From positions 1 to 22,620 of the forward strand of contig CAJWTF010000049.1 in the NCBI GenBank assembly GCA_913046825.1: 22,620 nucleotides of DNA, read 5' to 3'. The notes below the pieces were generated by a model that was not told where the DNA came from, ran no database searches, and worked only from the letters and a program-made list of their open reading frames with translations. A program made the position numbers and the translations under genes. Position 1 is the first letter of the stretch; each line of letters begins with the position of its first letter. This stretch comes from an uncultured Rickettsiales bacterium. Lineage in GTDB: Bacteria; Pseudomonadota; Alphaproteobacteria; UBA8366. This document shows positions 7,040 through 14,885 of this stretch, piece after piece.

Positions 7040-9450
7040 GACTGCCCTTTCCCGTCATTGGCCAAGCGCCAAACCTTATCGAGGGTCAACGGCAGTTCAA
7101 TATCGTCTCGATCAAGCGCGTCGGAGACGGCGTTTGCCATAACCACCGGCGTCAACATCGAAGAGCCATCGCCCATTCCTTTCGAGCCTAGTGAGTTCTG
7201 CGGCGAGTCCGTGCGGGAATGGGCAAGCTCTAACGGGGGCAAGTCGGCAGCGGTAGGGCATAAATAATCAGCAAATGTTCCGGACAGAAAATTACCGTCC
7301 TCGTCGTAGATCAACTCCTCGAACATCGCGGCGCCAAACCCATGGGCAAAGCCACCCCGGACCTGGCCTTCGACAATGATGGGATTCAGGATCCGCCCAA
7401 CATCGTGAACGGATGCGTAACGCTCTATTCGCACTCGCCCGGTCTGAGGGTCGATTTCGACTGCCGCCAAATCGCAGATAAACCCGAATGTCACTGCAGA
7501 GGCGACACGGTCAGCGCTGTCCGGCGCATCCAGCACATCCGGCGTAAGAAGAGCGGTCTCATAAAGGCCCGGCGCCATACCGGCTGGAAGCCCCGCTGGA
7601 TGCCAATGCGTTGCTGCCGCAACCCGGCCAATGCCGATACCGCTATCAGGCACACCCACGATCCGGGCACGCCCATCTGTCAGTTCCACATCTTCCACCG
7701 CAACTTCCAGCATATCTGCCGCGACCGTCTTGAGCTTCGTTGCAATTCGCCCGGCACTCTCCGTAATCGCACCTACAACAATAGAGGCGAACCGGTTCGC
7801 GTAATTTCCCGATGCCAGCGACCACGTTCCTGTTCCCGTATCCATCGCGCTGTTCACGTGAACTTGGTCCGGCCGCATGCCGAGCGCATCCGCTACCACC
7901 TGCGCCGCCACGGTGTTGTGCCCCTGCCCGGCAGGCGTGCTGTCGAGGTGCACGGTTACGCTTCCCGAGGGATCGATTGAGACATTCGCGACCGCCGTGC
8001 CGCCGGACCGGCCACCTGCTTTCTCCCGTTCCTCCGGCGTTTGCGCCAACGTTACATAGGCCATGTTGGAGCCGGACGGCTCAACCCCAGCCCCAAACCC
8101 GATCCCGAACAACCGTCCCGCCGCCTTCGCCTCCGCGCGCTTAGCCTGCAAATCCGGATAGCCTGATATCTCCAATAGTAAGTCGAGCGCCTTGCCGTAA
8201 TCTCCCGCGTCGAAGATCGCTCCAGCCGGAGCTTCATAGGGAAAGTCGCCGGGTGCGATAAAATTGCATCGACGGATTTCTGCCGGATCGAAGTTCAACT
8301 GCCGCGCGGCCACATCCATCGCGCGCTCAAGCCCGAAATAGAACTGCGGGCCGCCGTAGCCGCGATTGAGGCCGATGGGTGTTTTATTTGTCGTTACCAT
8401 CCGGTTCTCGACCGCGATGTCGCGAACCTTGTAACATCCGTTTGACGCCGCATGCATCCGATAGACCGAGGCAGGCTCCGGCGCTCGCACATAGGCACCC
8501 ACATTGACACAATTGTTATAGCGCAGCCCCAGGAGTTGCCCCGTATCATCGAAGGCCGCTTCAATCGAGTCAGCCCGATCGGACGCGCTGGACGACGCCA
8601 TTAAGTGCTCCAACCGGTCCTCAACCCATTTTAGCGGACACTCGAGAATACGGCTCGCGGCGGCTAATAATACGAGGTAGGGATAAAGCCCTTGTTTGAT
8701 GCCGAAACTGCCGCCGCTATGCGGGGCCGAAATTAGGCGCAATTGATTGCCACCAATCCGAAGCGCCCGCGCCATCAAAGGCTGCAAGATGAACGGTCCC
8801 TGAAAGTTCGACCAGATCGAATATCTCTCCGGCGAGCGTTCGAATTGAGCAATGGCACCGTAGGTCTCGATGGGTGTCGAGGATTGCCGTGGGTAGTGCC
8901 AATCGAGGCACACCACATGCGCGGCTTCGGCAAATATCTTATCCGGATCGCCATAGGCGAAACGACGGTTGTGCAACAAATTGCTGCCCACGCCTTCGTG
9001 CAGGATGGGAGCGTCTTCAGCCAGAGCCGCCACTGGGTCGACAACCGCCGGTAACGGTTCGTAATCCACTTCGATCAGTTCCGCCGCATCTTCAGCGATA
9101 TACCGGTCTTCGGCCGCGATCAGCGCCACCGGCTCGCCTGCATAGCGTATTTTATCAACGGCCATTGGATAATATGTGATAGGCGCCCGCACCGCGCTGA
9201 CCAACGGGTCCATCAACGCAGCGATATCCTGACCGGTCACGATCCCGGTGACCCCCGGTAAAGCCCGCGCCGTTTCGGCATTGATATTGAGGATCCGCGC
9301 ATGGGGATGAGGCGACCGCAGCATGGCGACATGCCGGATACCCGGCAAAGGCGACAGATCGTCGATAAATCGGGCATTGCCCGTCAATAGGGCCGCATCC
9401 TCGAAACGAGGAACCGCTTGGCCGACCCAATCGTTTTCGTTGTCAGTCAT
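7036..9450 (-). CDS. Molybdenum hydroxylase large subunit, molybdopterin-binding (CoxL-like, not CODH)
   Basis: 804 residues, full length for the catalytic subunit of the xanthine oxidase family. N-terminal hammerhead domain (residues about 10-140), then the molybdopterin domains with FQGPF (216-220), HSGGSFGIK (244-252), the active-site loop NRGYGGPQ (362-369), AGQGHNT (507-513) and GSKGMGDGSS (755-764). It lacks the VAYRCSFR loop and its Cys of aerobic CO dehydrogenase, so CO oxidation is unlikely. The catalytic Glu of the family (after G.G, Glu763 in CODH) appears as Asp761. These enzymes usually hydroxylate carbon next to nitrogen in heterocycles or oxidise aldehydes with water as oxygen source; the substrate here is unknown. 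AAAGG lies upstream of the ATG at 9450, and the gene follows the PanB-like gene by 27 bases. Confidence 0.93.
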   Translation of the reverse strand: MTDNENDWVGQAVPRFEDAALLTGNARFIDDLSPLPGIRHVAMLRSPHPHARILNINAETARALPGVTGIVTGQDIAALMDPLVSAVRAPITYYPMAVDKIRYAGEPVALIAAEDRYIAEDAAELIEVDYEPLPAVVDPVAALAEDAPILHEGVGSNLLHNRRFAYGDPDKIFAEAAHVVCLDWHYPRQSSTPIETYGAIAQFERSPERYSIWSNFQGPFILQPLMARALRIGGNQLRLISAPHSGGSFGIKQGLYPYLVLLAAASRILECPLKWVEDRLEHLMASSSASDRADSIEAAFDDTGQLLGLRYNNCVNVGAYVRAPEPASVYRMHAASNGCYKVRDIAVENRMVTTNKTPIGLNRGYGGPQFYFGLERAMDVAARQLNFDPAEIRRCNFIAPGDFPYEAPAGAIFDAGDYGKALDLLLEISGYPDLQAKRAEAKAAGRLFGIGFGAGVEPSGSNMAYVTLAQTPEEREKAGGRSGGTAVANVSIDPSGSVTVHLDSTPAGQGHNTVAAQVVADALGMRPDQVHVNSAMDTGTGTWSLASGNYANRFASIVVGAITESAGRIATKLKTVAADMLEVAVEDVELTDGRARIVGVPDSGIGIGRVAAATHWHPAGLPAGMAPGLYETALLTPDVLDAPDSADRVASAVTFGFICDLAAVEIDPQTGRVRIERYASVHDVGRILNPIIVEGQVRGGFAHGFGAAMFEELIYDEDGNFLSGTFADYLCPTAADLPPLELAHSRTDSPQNSLGSKGMGDGSSMLTPVVMANAVSDALDRDDIELPLTLDKVWRLANDGKGQS

Positions 9451-9477
9451 CGACGGTGCCTTTGCCCCGACGAACCG

Positions 9478-10380
9478 TTAATCGTCCGAGTCCAGGCTCG
9501 CAAGGAAGTCGTCGATTAACCCGTCCGGTGCCTTGATGATATGCTCTTCGGCCGGGAAACGGTTTTGCTGCACATCGTCGACAAATTCCTTGAAACCAGC
9601 GACCCGCTCCGCCTGCATCTCCTGCTTCATCTTGTAGAGGTTCCGGTATTGCTTGGAATGCCGGGGATAGGGCGGTGCGTTGTTGCCGAGAATATCATCC
9701 GCGAACAGGAACTGAATGTCCCCGCCACTGCCGCCGCCGATGGACGATGTCATCAAGCTCGTGCGTTTACTGATCTCGGCGAGCAACGCTTCGGGAATGA
9801 CCTCGACCTCAACCGCATATGCACCGGCATTTTCCAGCGCCTTGATCTCTTGATAGACCCATTTCGCCTCATCGAGAGTCTTTCCGACCGCGCGCAAGCC
9901 GCCTGTCCAGGTGCTCCGACGTGGTACCAAACCAGCGTGACCTTGCACGGGAATGCCCGCTTCCGCGGCGGCTTCGATAAAGCGGGGGCTCCATTGGCAC
10001 ATGATCGCATCGGCACCAACCGCCATCGCGGCATACCCGAGACGTACCGCTTCTTCCTGGCTCGCCGCCGCGATCAAAGGCACAGAGAACGCCTGGAACG
10101 TATTCGGCGCGGCCTGGCGAATGGCGGCCGCCGATTCAGGCGCGTTCGGGTCGAAGCGTACTTTCATGGTGTCGATGCCCGCCTCTTCCGCCGCGATGGC
10201 TTCCTCAACCGAAAATGGTAGGGTTTCCACCAGAACGCGCTTTCCCTTTTGATCACGCAGACCTTTCACCGTGTAGTTTCGCGTTCCATAGGCTCCACCA
10301 AGGGTCATGACCCGCGTCAAACCGCGCTTTCCCGCATCTCTTGGTGGAATACCTCCGTCGCCGGTTGCATGACTTGCCAT
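9478..10380 (-). CDS. PanB-like (ketopantoate hydroxymethyltransferase-related) TIM-barrel protein
   Basis: 300 residues from MASHATG, a start set by GAGGAG 7 bases upstream; the upstream extension to 10479 lacks such a site. The C-terminal half resembles PanB, which adds a hydroxymethyl group from methylene-tetrahydrofolate to 2-oxoisovalerate: VQGHAGLVPRRSTWTGG (145-161, PanB GHIGLTPQ...GG), then AYAVEVEVIPEALLAEIS (187-204), where Glu193 lines up with PanB catalytic Glu181, then IGGGSGGDIQFLFADDILG (214-232). The metal-binding part is not canonical: PanB VGDSLG is replaced by VRFDPNA, and the second Asp (..ADLP) by Ser in AFSVP. It therefore probably performs a related aldol-type or lyase reaction on a 2-oxo acid rather than pantothenate synthesis. 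It lies between the GMC oxidoreductase and the hydroxylase, inside the operon. Confidence 0.82.
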   Translation of the reverse strand: MASHATGDGGIPPRDAGKRGLTRVMTLGGAYGTRNYTVKGLRDQKGKRVLVETLPFSVEEAIAAEEAGIDTMKVRFDPNAPESAAAIRQAAPNTFQAFSVPLIAAASQEEAVRLGYAAMAVGADAIMCQWSPRFIEAAAEAGIPVQGHAGLVPRRSTWTGGLRAVGKTLDEAKWVYQEIKALENAGAYAVEVEVIPEALLAEISKRTSLMTSSIGGGSGGDIQFLFADDILGNNAPPYPRHSKQYRNLYKMKQEMQAERVAGFKEFVDDVQQNRFPAEEHIIKAPDGLIDDFLASLDSDD

Positions 10381-10387
10381 GAGTATT

Positions 10388-10393
10388 CTCCTC
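10388..10393 (-). promoter_or_regulatory. Ribosome binding site deciding the PanB-like start
   Basis: GAGGAG on the minus strand, 7 bases before the ATG at 10380. It selects this start over the in-frame ATG at 10479, which would add 33 residues with no PanB likeness. Confidence 0.7.
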
Positions 10394-10427
10394 ATTGGTC
10401 GAATTGCGGGTAAAGCTCCAACTATCC

Positions 10428-10443
10428 GCGGGCGCGCGCCCGC
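10428..10443. repeat. 16-bp perfect GC palindrome between GMC and PanB-like genes
   Basis: GCGGGCGCGCGCCCGC is its own reverse complement and lies in the 121-base gap between the GMC stop (10502) and the PanB-like start (10380). As RNA it would fold into a 6-bp G/C stem with a 4-base loop. No U-tract follows on the minus strand, so it is not a standard intrinsic terminator. It may set different transcript levels on each side, protect an mRNA end, or be a protein-binding site. Confidence 0.6.
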
Positions 10444-10501
10444 AGGTACGAATTTAAATGACGGACGGTGGTTTCTCAATGGGACTCCGGCTCAAGTCCC
10501 C

Positions 10502-12100
10502 CTAAAGTTTAGCGTCTTCCAATATCATCGCCGCCCCCTTTTCCCCGATCATGATCGCCGGGGCGTTGGTATTGCCGGTTGTCAGCGTCGGCATGATCGA
10601 CGCGTCGATGACACGCAGTCCTTGAATACCGTGCACGCGGAGACGGGAATCGACGACCGCAGCGGGATCCTCACCCATTTTGCACGTGCCGACAGGATGA
10701 TGGATGGTGCCGCCATGTTCGCGCGTAAATTGGCGAATCTCGTCTCGGGTTCGAACATCCGGCCCCGGCGCGGTCTCTCCCAAACTCACTTCCTTCAATG
10801 CCGGTGCGTCGAATATTTTGCGCGTCATCTCGACGCCCGCGACCAATACGTTGACGTCGTTCTCATCGGTCAAATAGGCGGGGGTGATAGCCGGGTCGTC
10901 CATCGGGTCTGCACTCTGCGCCATCACGTGACCACGACTTTCGGCGCGCACGGGGATGGCGGTGCACTGGACACCCGGTTCCTTCTCCAAGGCACCTTGA
11001 CCGGTATCGATCGGCGTTGCGGGCGTGAAGGAGAGCTGTAGGTCGGGGCTCGCGAGACCGGGACGGCTGCGGCAGAACACTATGGCACTGGTGACGCCAA
11101 AGGTCAGCGCTCCGTTGCCGAACAGAACGTACTTCGCAATTTCCGGCACTACGCGCGGGAAACGCGAAAGCTGGTTCATGGTGATTTCCTGCGGCCGGAC
11201 ATGATGCTTGAGCCGCGCGCCCCAATGATCGGCGAGGTTCGATCCCACGCCGGACAAGTTATGTAGAACCTCCACACCAATATCTTTGAGGTGCGTCGCC
11301 GGACCAATACCTGAGACCTGCAATAGATGCGGAGAATTATAGGCTCCGCCACACAAAATCACTTCCTTGCTCGCACGGACTTCCTTGTCCTGACCGCCCT
11401 GGCGATACGTCACACCGACGCATTTCGTCTCCTCGAAAATCAATCGCCCGGCCCGGGCACCGGTGACGACCTCCAGTTTTGGATTGCCCCGCACGGCGCG
11501 CAGATATGTCTGTGCCGTGGAGCCGCGAAACCGGCCCCTCCGTGTCATCTGCGAATAGCCGACCCCTTCCTGTTGGTTGCCGTTGTAGTCAGGTGTGAAC
11601 GGAAAGCCCGCCTGTTGGGCGGCTTCGACGAAACGATGGGTCATCGGCAGAATGGTGCGGTAATCCTCGACCTTTAACGGCCCATCTCCGCCCCGGTAGG
11701 CCTCATCGCCACCCTGTTTGTAGGATTCCGATTTCCGAAAATACGGCAAGACCTCATCATAGGACCATTCCCGGCAACCGCGCTGCGCCCAGCCGTCATA
11801 GTCGGCAGCGTTACCGCGCACATATAGCATGCCGTTGATCGAACTGGACCCGCCGAGCACCTTACCGCGCGGCAAGCTCACCCGACGTCCTCCGGCACTG
11901 TCCACCGGTTCAGCCAGGAAATTCCAATTGACCTTCGCGTCATTCAACAGGGGGCGTAACGCCGCCGGTACGTGAATCCTGGGGTTGCTATCCTTTGGGC
12001 CAGCTTCAAGCAGAGCAACCGTGGCACCCCCTTCGACCAACCGGCAAGCAACGGCGCATCCCGCCGACCCAGCTCCGATCACGATATACTCCGGCTCCAT
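10502..12100 (-). CDS. GMC-family FAD-dependent alcohol/choline dehydrogenase-like oxidoreductase
   Basis: 532 residues, full length for bacterial GMC oxidoreductases, which oxidise primary alcohols to aldehydes with FAD. The N-terminal FAD-binding motif GAGSAG (9-14) with Glu32 at the end of the second strand is intact, followed by the GMC signature LPRGKVLGGSSSINGMLYVRG (about 77-97). The C-terminal catalytic segment is HHPVGTCKMG (467-476), with the active-site His, and TTGNTNAPAIMIGEKGA (507-523), which supplies the second active-site residue, Asn here. No signal peptide is seen. GAGAAAGG precedes the ATG. It is the first intact gene of the minus-strand operon and probably oxidises an alcohol group of the pathway substrate. 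GMC enzymes are promiscuous and the family is large, so the substrate cannot be named. Confidence 0.93.
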   Translation of the reverse strand: MEPEYIVIGAGSAGCAVACRLVEGGATVALLEAGPKDSNPRIHVPAALRPLLNDAKVNWNFLAEPVDSAGGRRVSLPRGKVLGGSSSINGMLYVRGNAADYDGWAQRGCREWSYDEVLPYFRKSESYKQGGDEAYRGGDGPLKVEDYRTILPMTHRFVEAAQQAGFPFTPDYNGNQQEGVGYSQMTRRGRFRGSTAQTYLRAVRGNPKLEVVTGARAGRLIFEETKCVGVTYRQGGQDKEVRASKEVILCGGAYNSPHLLQVSGIGPATHLKDIGVEVLHNLSGVGSNLADHWGARLKHHVRPQEITMNQLSRFPRVVPEIAKYVLFGNGALTFGVTSAIVFCRSRPGLASPDLQLSFTPATPIDTGQGALEKEPGVQCTAIPVRAESRGHVMAQSADPMDDPAITPAYLTDENDVNVLVAGVEMTRKIFDAPALKEVSLGETAPGPDVRTRDEIRQFTREHGGTIHHPVGTCKMGEDPAAVVDSRLRVHGIQGLRVIDASIMPTLTTGNTNAPAIMIGEKGAAMILEDAKL

Positions 12101-12192
12101 CCAAATGCCTTTCTCGAAAACCGTATTTCCTAATGATCGAGAGTAGGTAGACGACGTAATATTTCCAGCGGCCCGGGGGCCCTGACTTGGCG

Positions 12193-13115
12193 TCAGTTCT
12201 CCCGCATCGCGCGGTTCAAGCTCGTGGTGATCGGCCGCACCAGATATTCGAGCGGGGTTTGCGCACCGGTCACAATCAAGACCTCCGCCTGCATACCCGG
12301 ATAAAGCTCCGCGCCGCCGAGCGCCTCCGACGGGTCGTCATTTAACTCCACTCGGACGAGGTAATAACTAACACCAGTGCGCTCCTCAGTGAGCTGATCC
12401 GTAGAAATCGGCAAGATGGTACCATCCAATGGCACCGTAGTGCGTTGGCTGAAGGCGGTGATCCGGACCTGTGCAGCAAGTCCCGGATGCACCACATTGA
12501 TATCCGTCGGATCGACACGCGCGGGCGATCATCGCCCCGTTCTGATGCAGGCTCCCTTCGATCTCCGCCTTATTGCGCTCGAGCGCCAAAAGGCGCGCCT
12601 GTTTGGCAAGCCCCTTGTTGAAGAGCACCCGAACGTCGGCGATTTATTTGGAAATTAAACTAACCTAGGTTTCCTCGGCCTTGATCTGACCTCTGAGGCC
12701 ATTGATTTCTTTGTCACTTTGCGCGCTTCGTTTCATCAGAATGCTGACCTAACCTTAGTGGGGTTGCCGGCGGCTTTTGGAAATTTTCCGCTGCCCATTC
12801 ATTATTTCCACGACCTTCGGATACTTCTCGAATTTGGCGAGATCGTGTTGAAAATAGACCTCCGGCAATCGGTCTCACTTAGCCACGAGGCGGGCTTCCA
12901 AAGCTTCCGCGGACCGGCAGCGATCCAACAGTAGTTCCAAGGTTGCGCGTACCTGGGTTTGATCGAGACGAACAATCACCTGGTTGATGGTCACAGAGCC
13001 ATCGTCACGTGCAAAAACTTCTCGGACGATTCCACCCTCCAAGTGCTGCACCTTCTTGCGCTTACTATCGACAATCACCGTGCCGCTCGCGATGGCGGTA
13101 CTCTGCAGTTTCGCA
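12193..13115 (-). pseudogene. Decayed HlyD-family type I secretion membrane-fusion protein
   Basis: Pieces of one HlyD/PrtE-type periplasmic adaptor follow in order on the minus strand. The N-terminal part STAIASGTVIVDSKRKKV and VQHLEGGIVREVF (to 12875) matches the family, as do RLPEVYF, KEINGLRGQIKAEET and LFNKGLAKQARLLALERNK, all in the same frame. This frame is broken by in-frame stops: TGA at 12875-12877, two close together near 12750, TAG near 12669 and TAA near 12655. Near 12520 the reading jumps directly from IARA to VDPTDINVVHPGLAAQV in another frame, so roughly 100 codons of the second helical/lipoyl half are missing. The end, LYPGMQAEVLIVTG..., to 12193 is the typical adaptor C-terminus. 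The cytoplasmic and transmembrane N-terminus is also lost. No ABC transporter or TolC partner lies nearby. The relic sits between two intact enzyme genes. Confidence 0.85.
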
Positions 13116-13232
13116 AAGACCCGCTATGGTTGCTTCATGAGTTAGGTTCATTGGCAAAGTCGTCGAACACTGCGGCTACGGCTTCCTTCGCCGAATTCCT
13201 CATGCATGGAACCGTTGTAAGATATTGAGCAT

Positions 13233-14864
13233 CTAGTTCCCTGCAGATGATGGTCGTCGGATCAGCTTCCAAATGCTTGGGACTTCTTGAAACGGCACTT
13301 CAATCAATGCCGGCCCCGGCGTCGAGTTCGCTTCGCGCAAAGCATCCCTCAGAGCATTGGGGGTTTCGGCACGTAGAGCGGTCATGCCGAAACTCCGGCC
13401 CAGCATCACGAAGTCGGGGTTATGCAGATCGACGCCGATGTATCGGCCTCCATAGCTGTCCTTTTGGTAGCGCTTCACATTTCCAAATGCACTGTCGTTG
13501 AAGACAATGATAACCACGTCGATCCCGTGTGCGACCGCGGTCGACAATTCCTGTACATTAAACATGAAACCGCCATCGCCGCTGATGCAGATTACCTTGC
13601 GATCAGCGCACGCCACCTTCACGCCAAGCGCCGTCGGAATGCCCATACCAAGCGTCGCCTGATAGCCCGGCGTGATCAATGTCCGTGGATGGTAGACGGG
13701 CATCCAATTTTGCAGAAAGCTCGCCATCTGCGTCACATCCGTGACGATAATTCCATCGTCCGGTAATTCGGCTCGGATCACCTTTGCAAAACCGTATTGC
13801 GGCTGGAGTTCCGCCAATTTGTCGAGTGCGGCCTGTTTGGCCGCCTGTAATTCATCTTCCCGGGACGGTCGAGCGCGGTTGTGAACAGGAATACGAGATT
13901 CCAACTTGGCGAGTGCCGTGTTGGCTTGTGCGATGAGTGTCACATCCGCCTCGCGCGGCTTTTGCGCTTGCTCTGGGTCAATATCGATCCGGACCAGTGT
14001 GACGTCCTTCTCTCGGCCCCAAGCCAATCCCGGCGCGGAAAAACGCGTGCCGACGACAAGCGCCACATCGACCTCATCCCAAAGCTCTTGGCCGGAAATC
14101 ATGATCTGCGACAGGTAGTGCCGATCGCTAAGCGCGCCCCTTCCCGTCCGGCTCATAATGACCGGTGCTTCCAACAACTCCGCAACGCGTTGCAATTCAG
14201 CTTCCGCACCAAAGACGCCACTGCCAACGAAGATAGCGGGCCTCTCTGCCTGTCCGAGCAAGCGAGCCGCTTTTTCCAGCTTATCCTCAGCGGGGATCGG
14301 GTCATGCCGATACTCTTGGAGTTCGTGTAAATCTACGTCTTCCGATTTACCCATGATGTCCGGGGCCATCTCGAAGACCACCGGCTGATGGCGTTCGCCT
14401 AACATCTGTTGGAACGCTTCCCGCAGAACCTCAGGGGCCGCAGCAGGTGTTTCAGCCCGACCTACCCATTTGGCGACGCCGCGCATTGCAGCGCTCTGAT
14501 CGCGGATCTCATGGGTCATACCCATACCGCCCCCAATTTGGCTCGAGGGAATTTGTCCAGCTATGCACAGCACCGGAGCGTTCGATCCTGCCGCCGTGGC
14601 AATTGCCGCACCGGTATTGAGTAATCCGGGACCAGGGCCGGTGATACATGCACCGACGCGCCCGCTCGCTTGAGCGTATCCGAGAGCCATGTAGGCGGCC
14701 GCTTGTTCGTGACGCGTGTGAATGGTGCGAATGGCATTCCGCGCCTCGTACAAAGCGTCGAACGTGTTATCGAGCTGCACACCGGGCAGGCCGAATATCG
14801 TATCGATGCCCTGCGTCGTGAGCGTGCCGACTATCGCTTGGCCACCTGTCATCCGTTTGGACAT
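13233..14864 (-). CDS. Acetolactate synthase-like thiamine diphosphate enzyme
   Basis: 543 residues with the three-domain layout of the ThDP-dependent acetolactate synthase / benzoylformate decarboxylase superfamily. The activating Glu53 lies in HTRHEQAAAYMA. The central domain holds IFVGSGVFGAEAE. The ThDP/Mg motif GDGGFMFNVQEL (429-440) ends in ND (456-457). The start at 14864 has GGGAGGG 4 bases upstream and lies 21 bases after the old stop of the gamma-glutamyltransferase relic. Such enzymes decarboxylate a 2-oxo acid and either release an aldehyde or join it to a second carbonyl. It is a standalone large subunit with no small regulatory subunit nearby, so it is more likely catabolic than a branched-chain biosynthetic ALS. 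Possible alternatives are a sulfoacetaldehyde, oxalyl-CoA or glyoxylate-type ThDP enzyme; I see no decisive marker. Confidence 0.9.
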   Translation of the reverse strand: MSKRMTGGQAIVGTLTTQGIDTIFGLPGVQLDNTFDALYEARNAIRTIHTRHEQAAAYMALGYAQASGRVGACITGPGPGLLNTGAAIATAAGSNAPVLCIAGQIPSSQIGGGMGMTHEIRDQSAAMRGVAKWVGRAETPAAAPEVLREAFQQMLGERHQPVVFEMAPDIMGKSEDVDLHELQEYRHDPIPAEDKLEKAARLLGQAERPAIFVGSGVFGAEAELQRVAELLEAPVIMSRTGRGALSDRHYLSQIMISGQELWDEVDVALVVGTRFSAPGLAWGREKDVTLVRIDIDPEQAQKPREADVTLIAQANTALAKLESRIPVHNRARPSREDELQAAKQAALDKLAELQPQYGFAKVIRAELPDDGIIVTDVTQMASFLQNWMPVYHPRTLITPGYQATLGMGIPTALGVKVACADRKVICISGDGGFMFNVQELSTAVAHGIDVVIIVFNDSAFGNVKRYQKDSYGGRYIGVDLHNPDFVMLGRSFGMTALRAETPNALRDALREANSTPGPALIEVPFQEVPSIWKLIRRPSSAGN

Positions 14865-14885
14865 TTCGCCCTCCCTGAATTTGCA

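Noticed and set aside
7036..9450. Aerobic carbon monoxide dehydrogenase (coxL)
   Set aside because: The form I loop with Cys (VAYRCSFR) and the form II loop (AYRGAGR) are both absent; the gene order also differs from coxMSL.
13139..13204. 22-codon minus-strand ORF MRNSAKEAVAAVFDDF...
   Set aside because: It is short, has no ribosome binding site, lies beside the HlyD relic and matches no family I know.
13233..14864. Biosynthetic acetolactate synthase (ilvB)
   Set aside because: No ilvN-type small subunit follows and the context is a decayed catabolic region; only the superfamily is secure.
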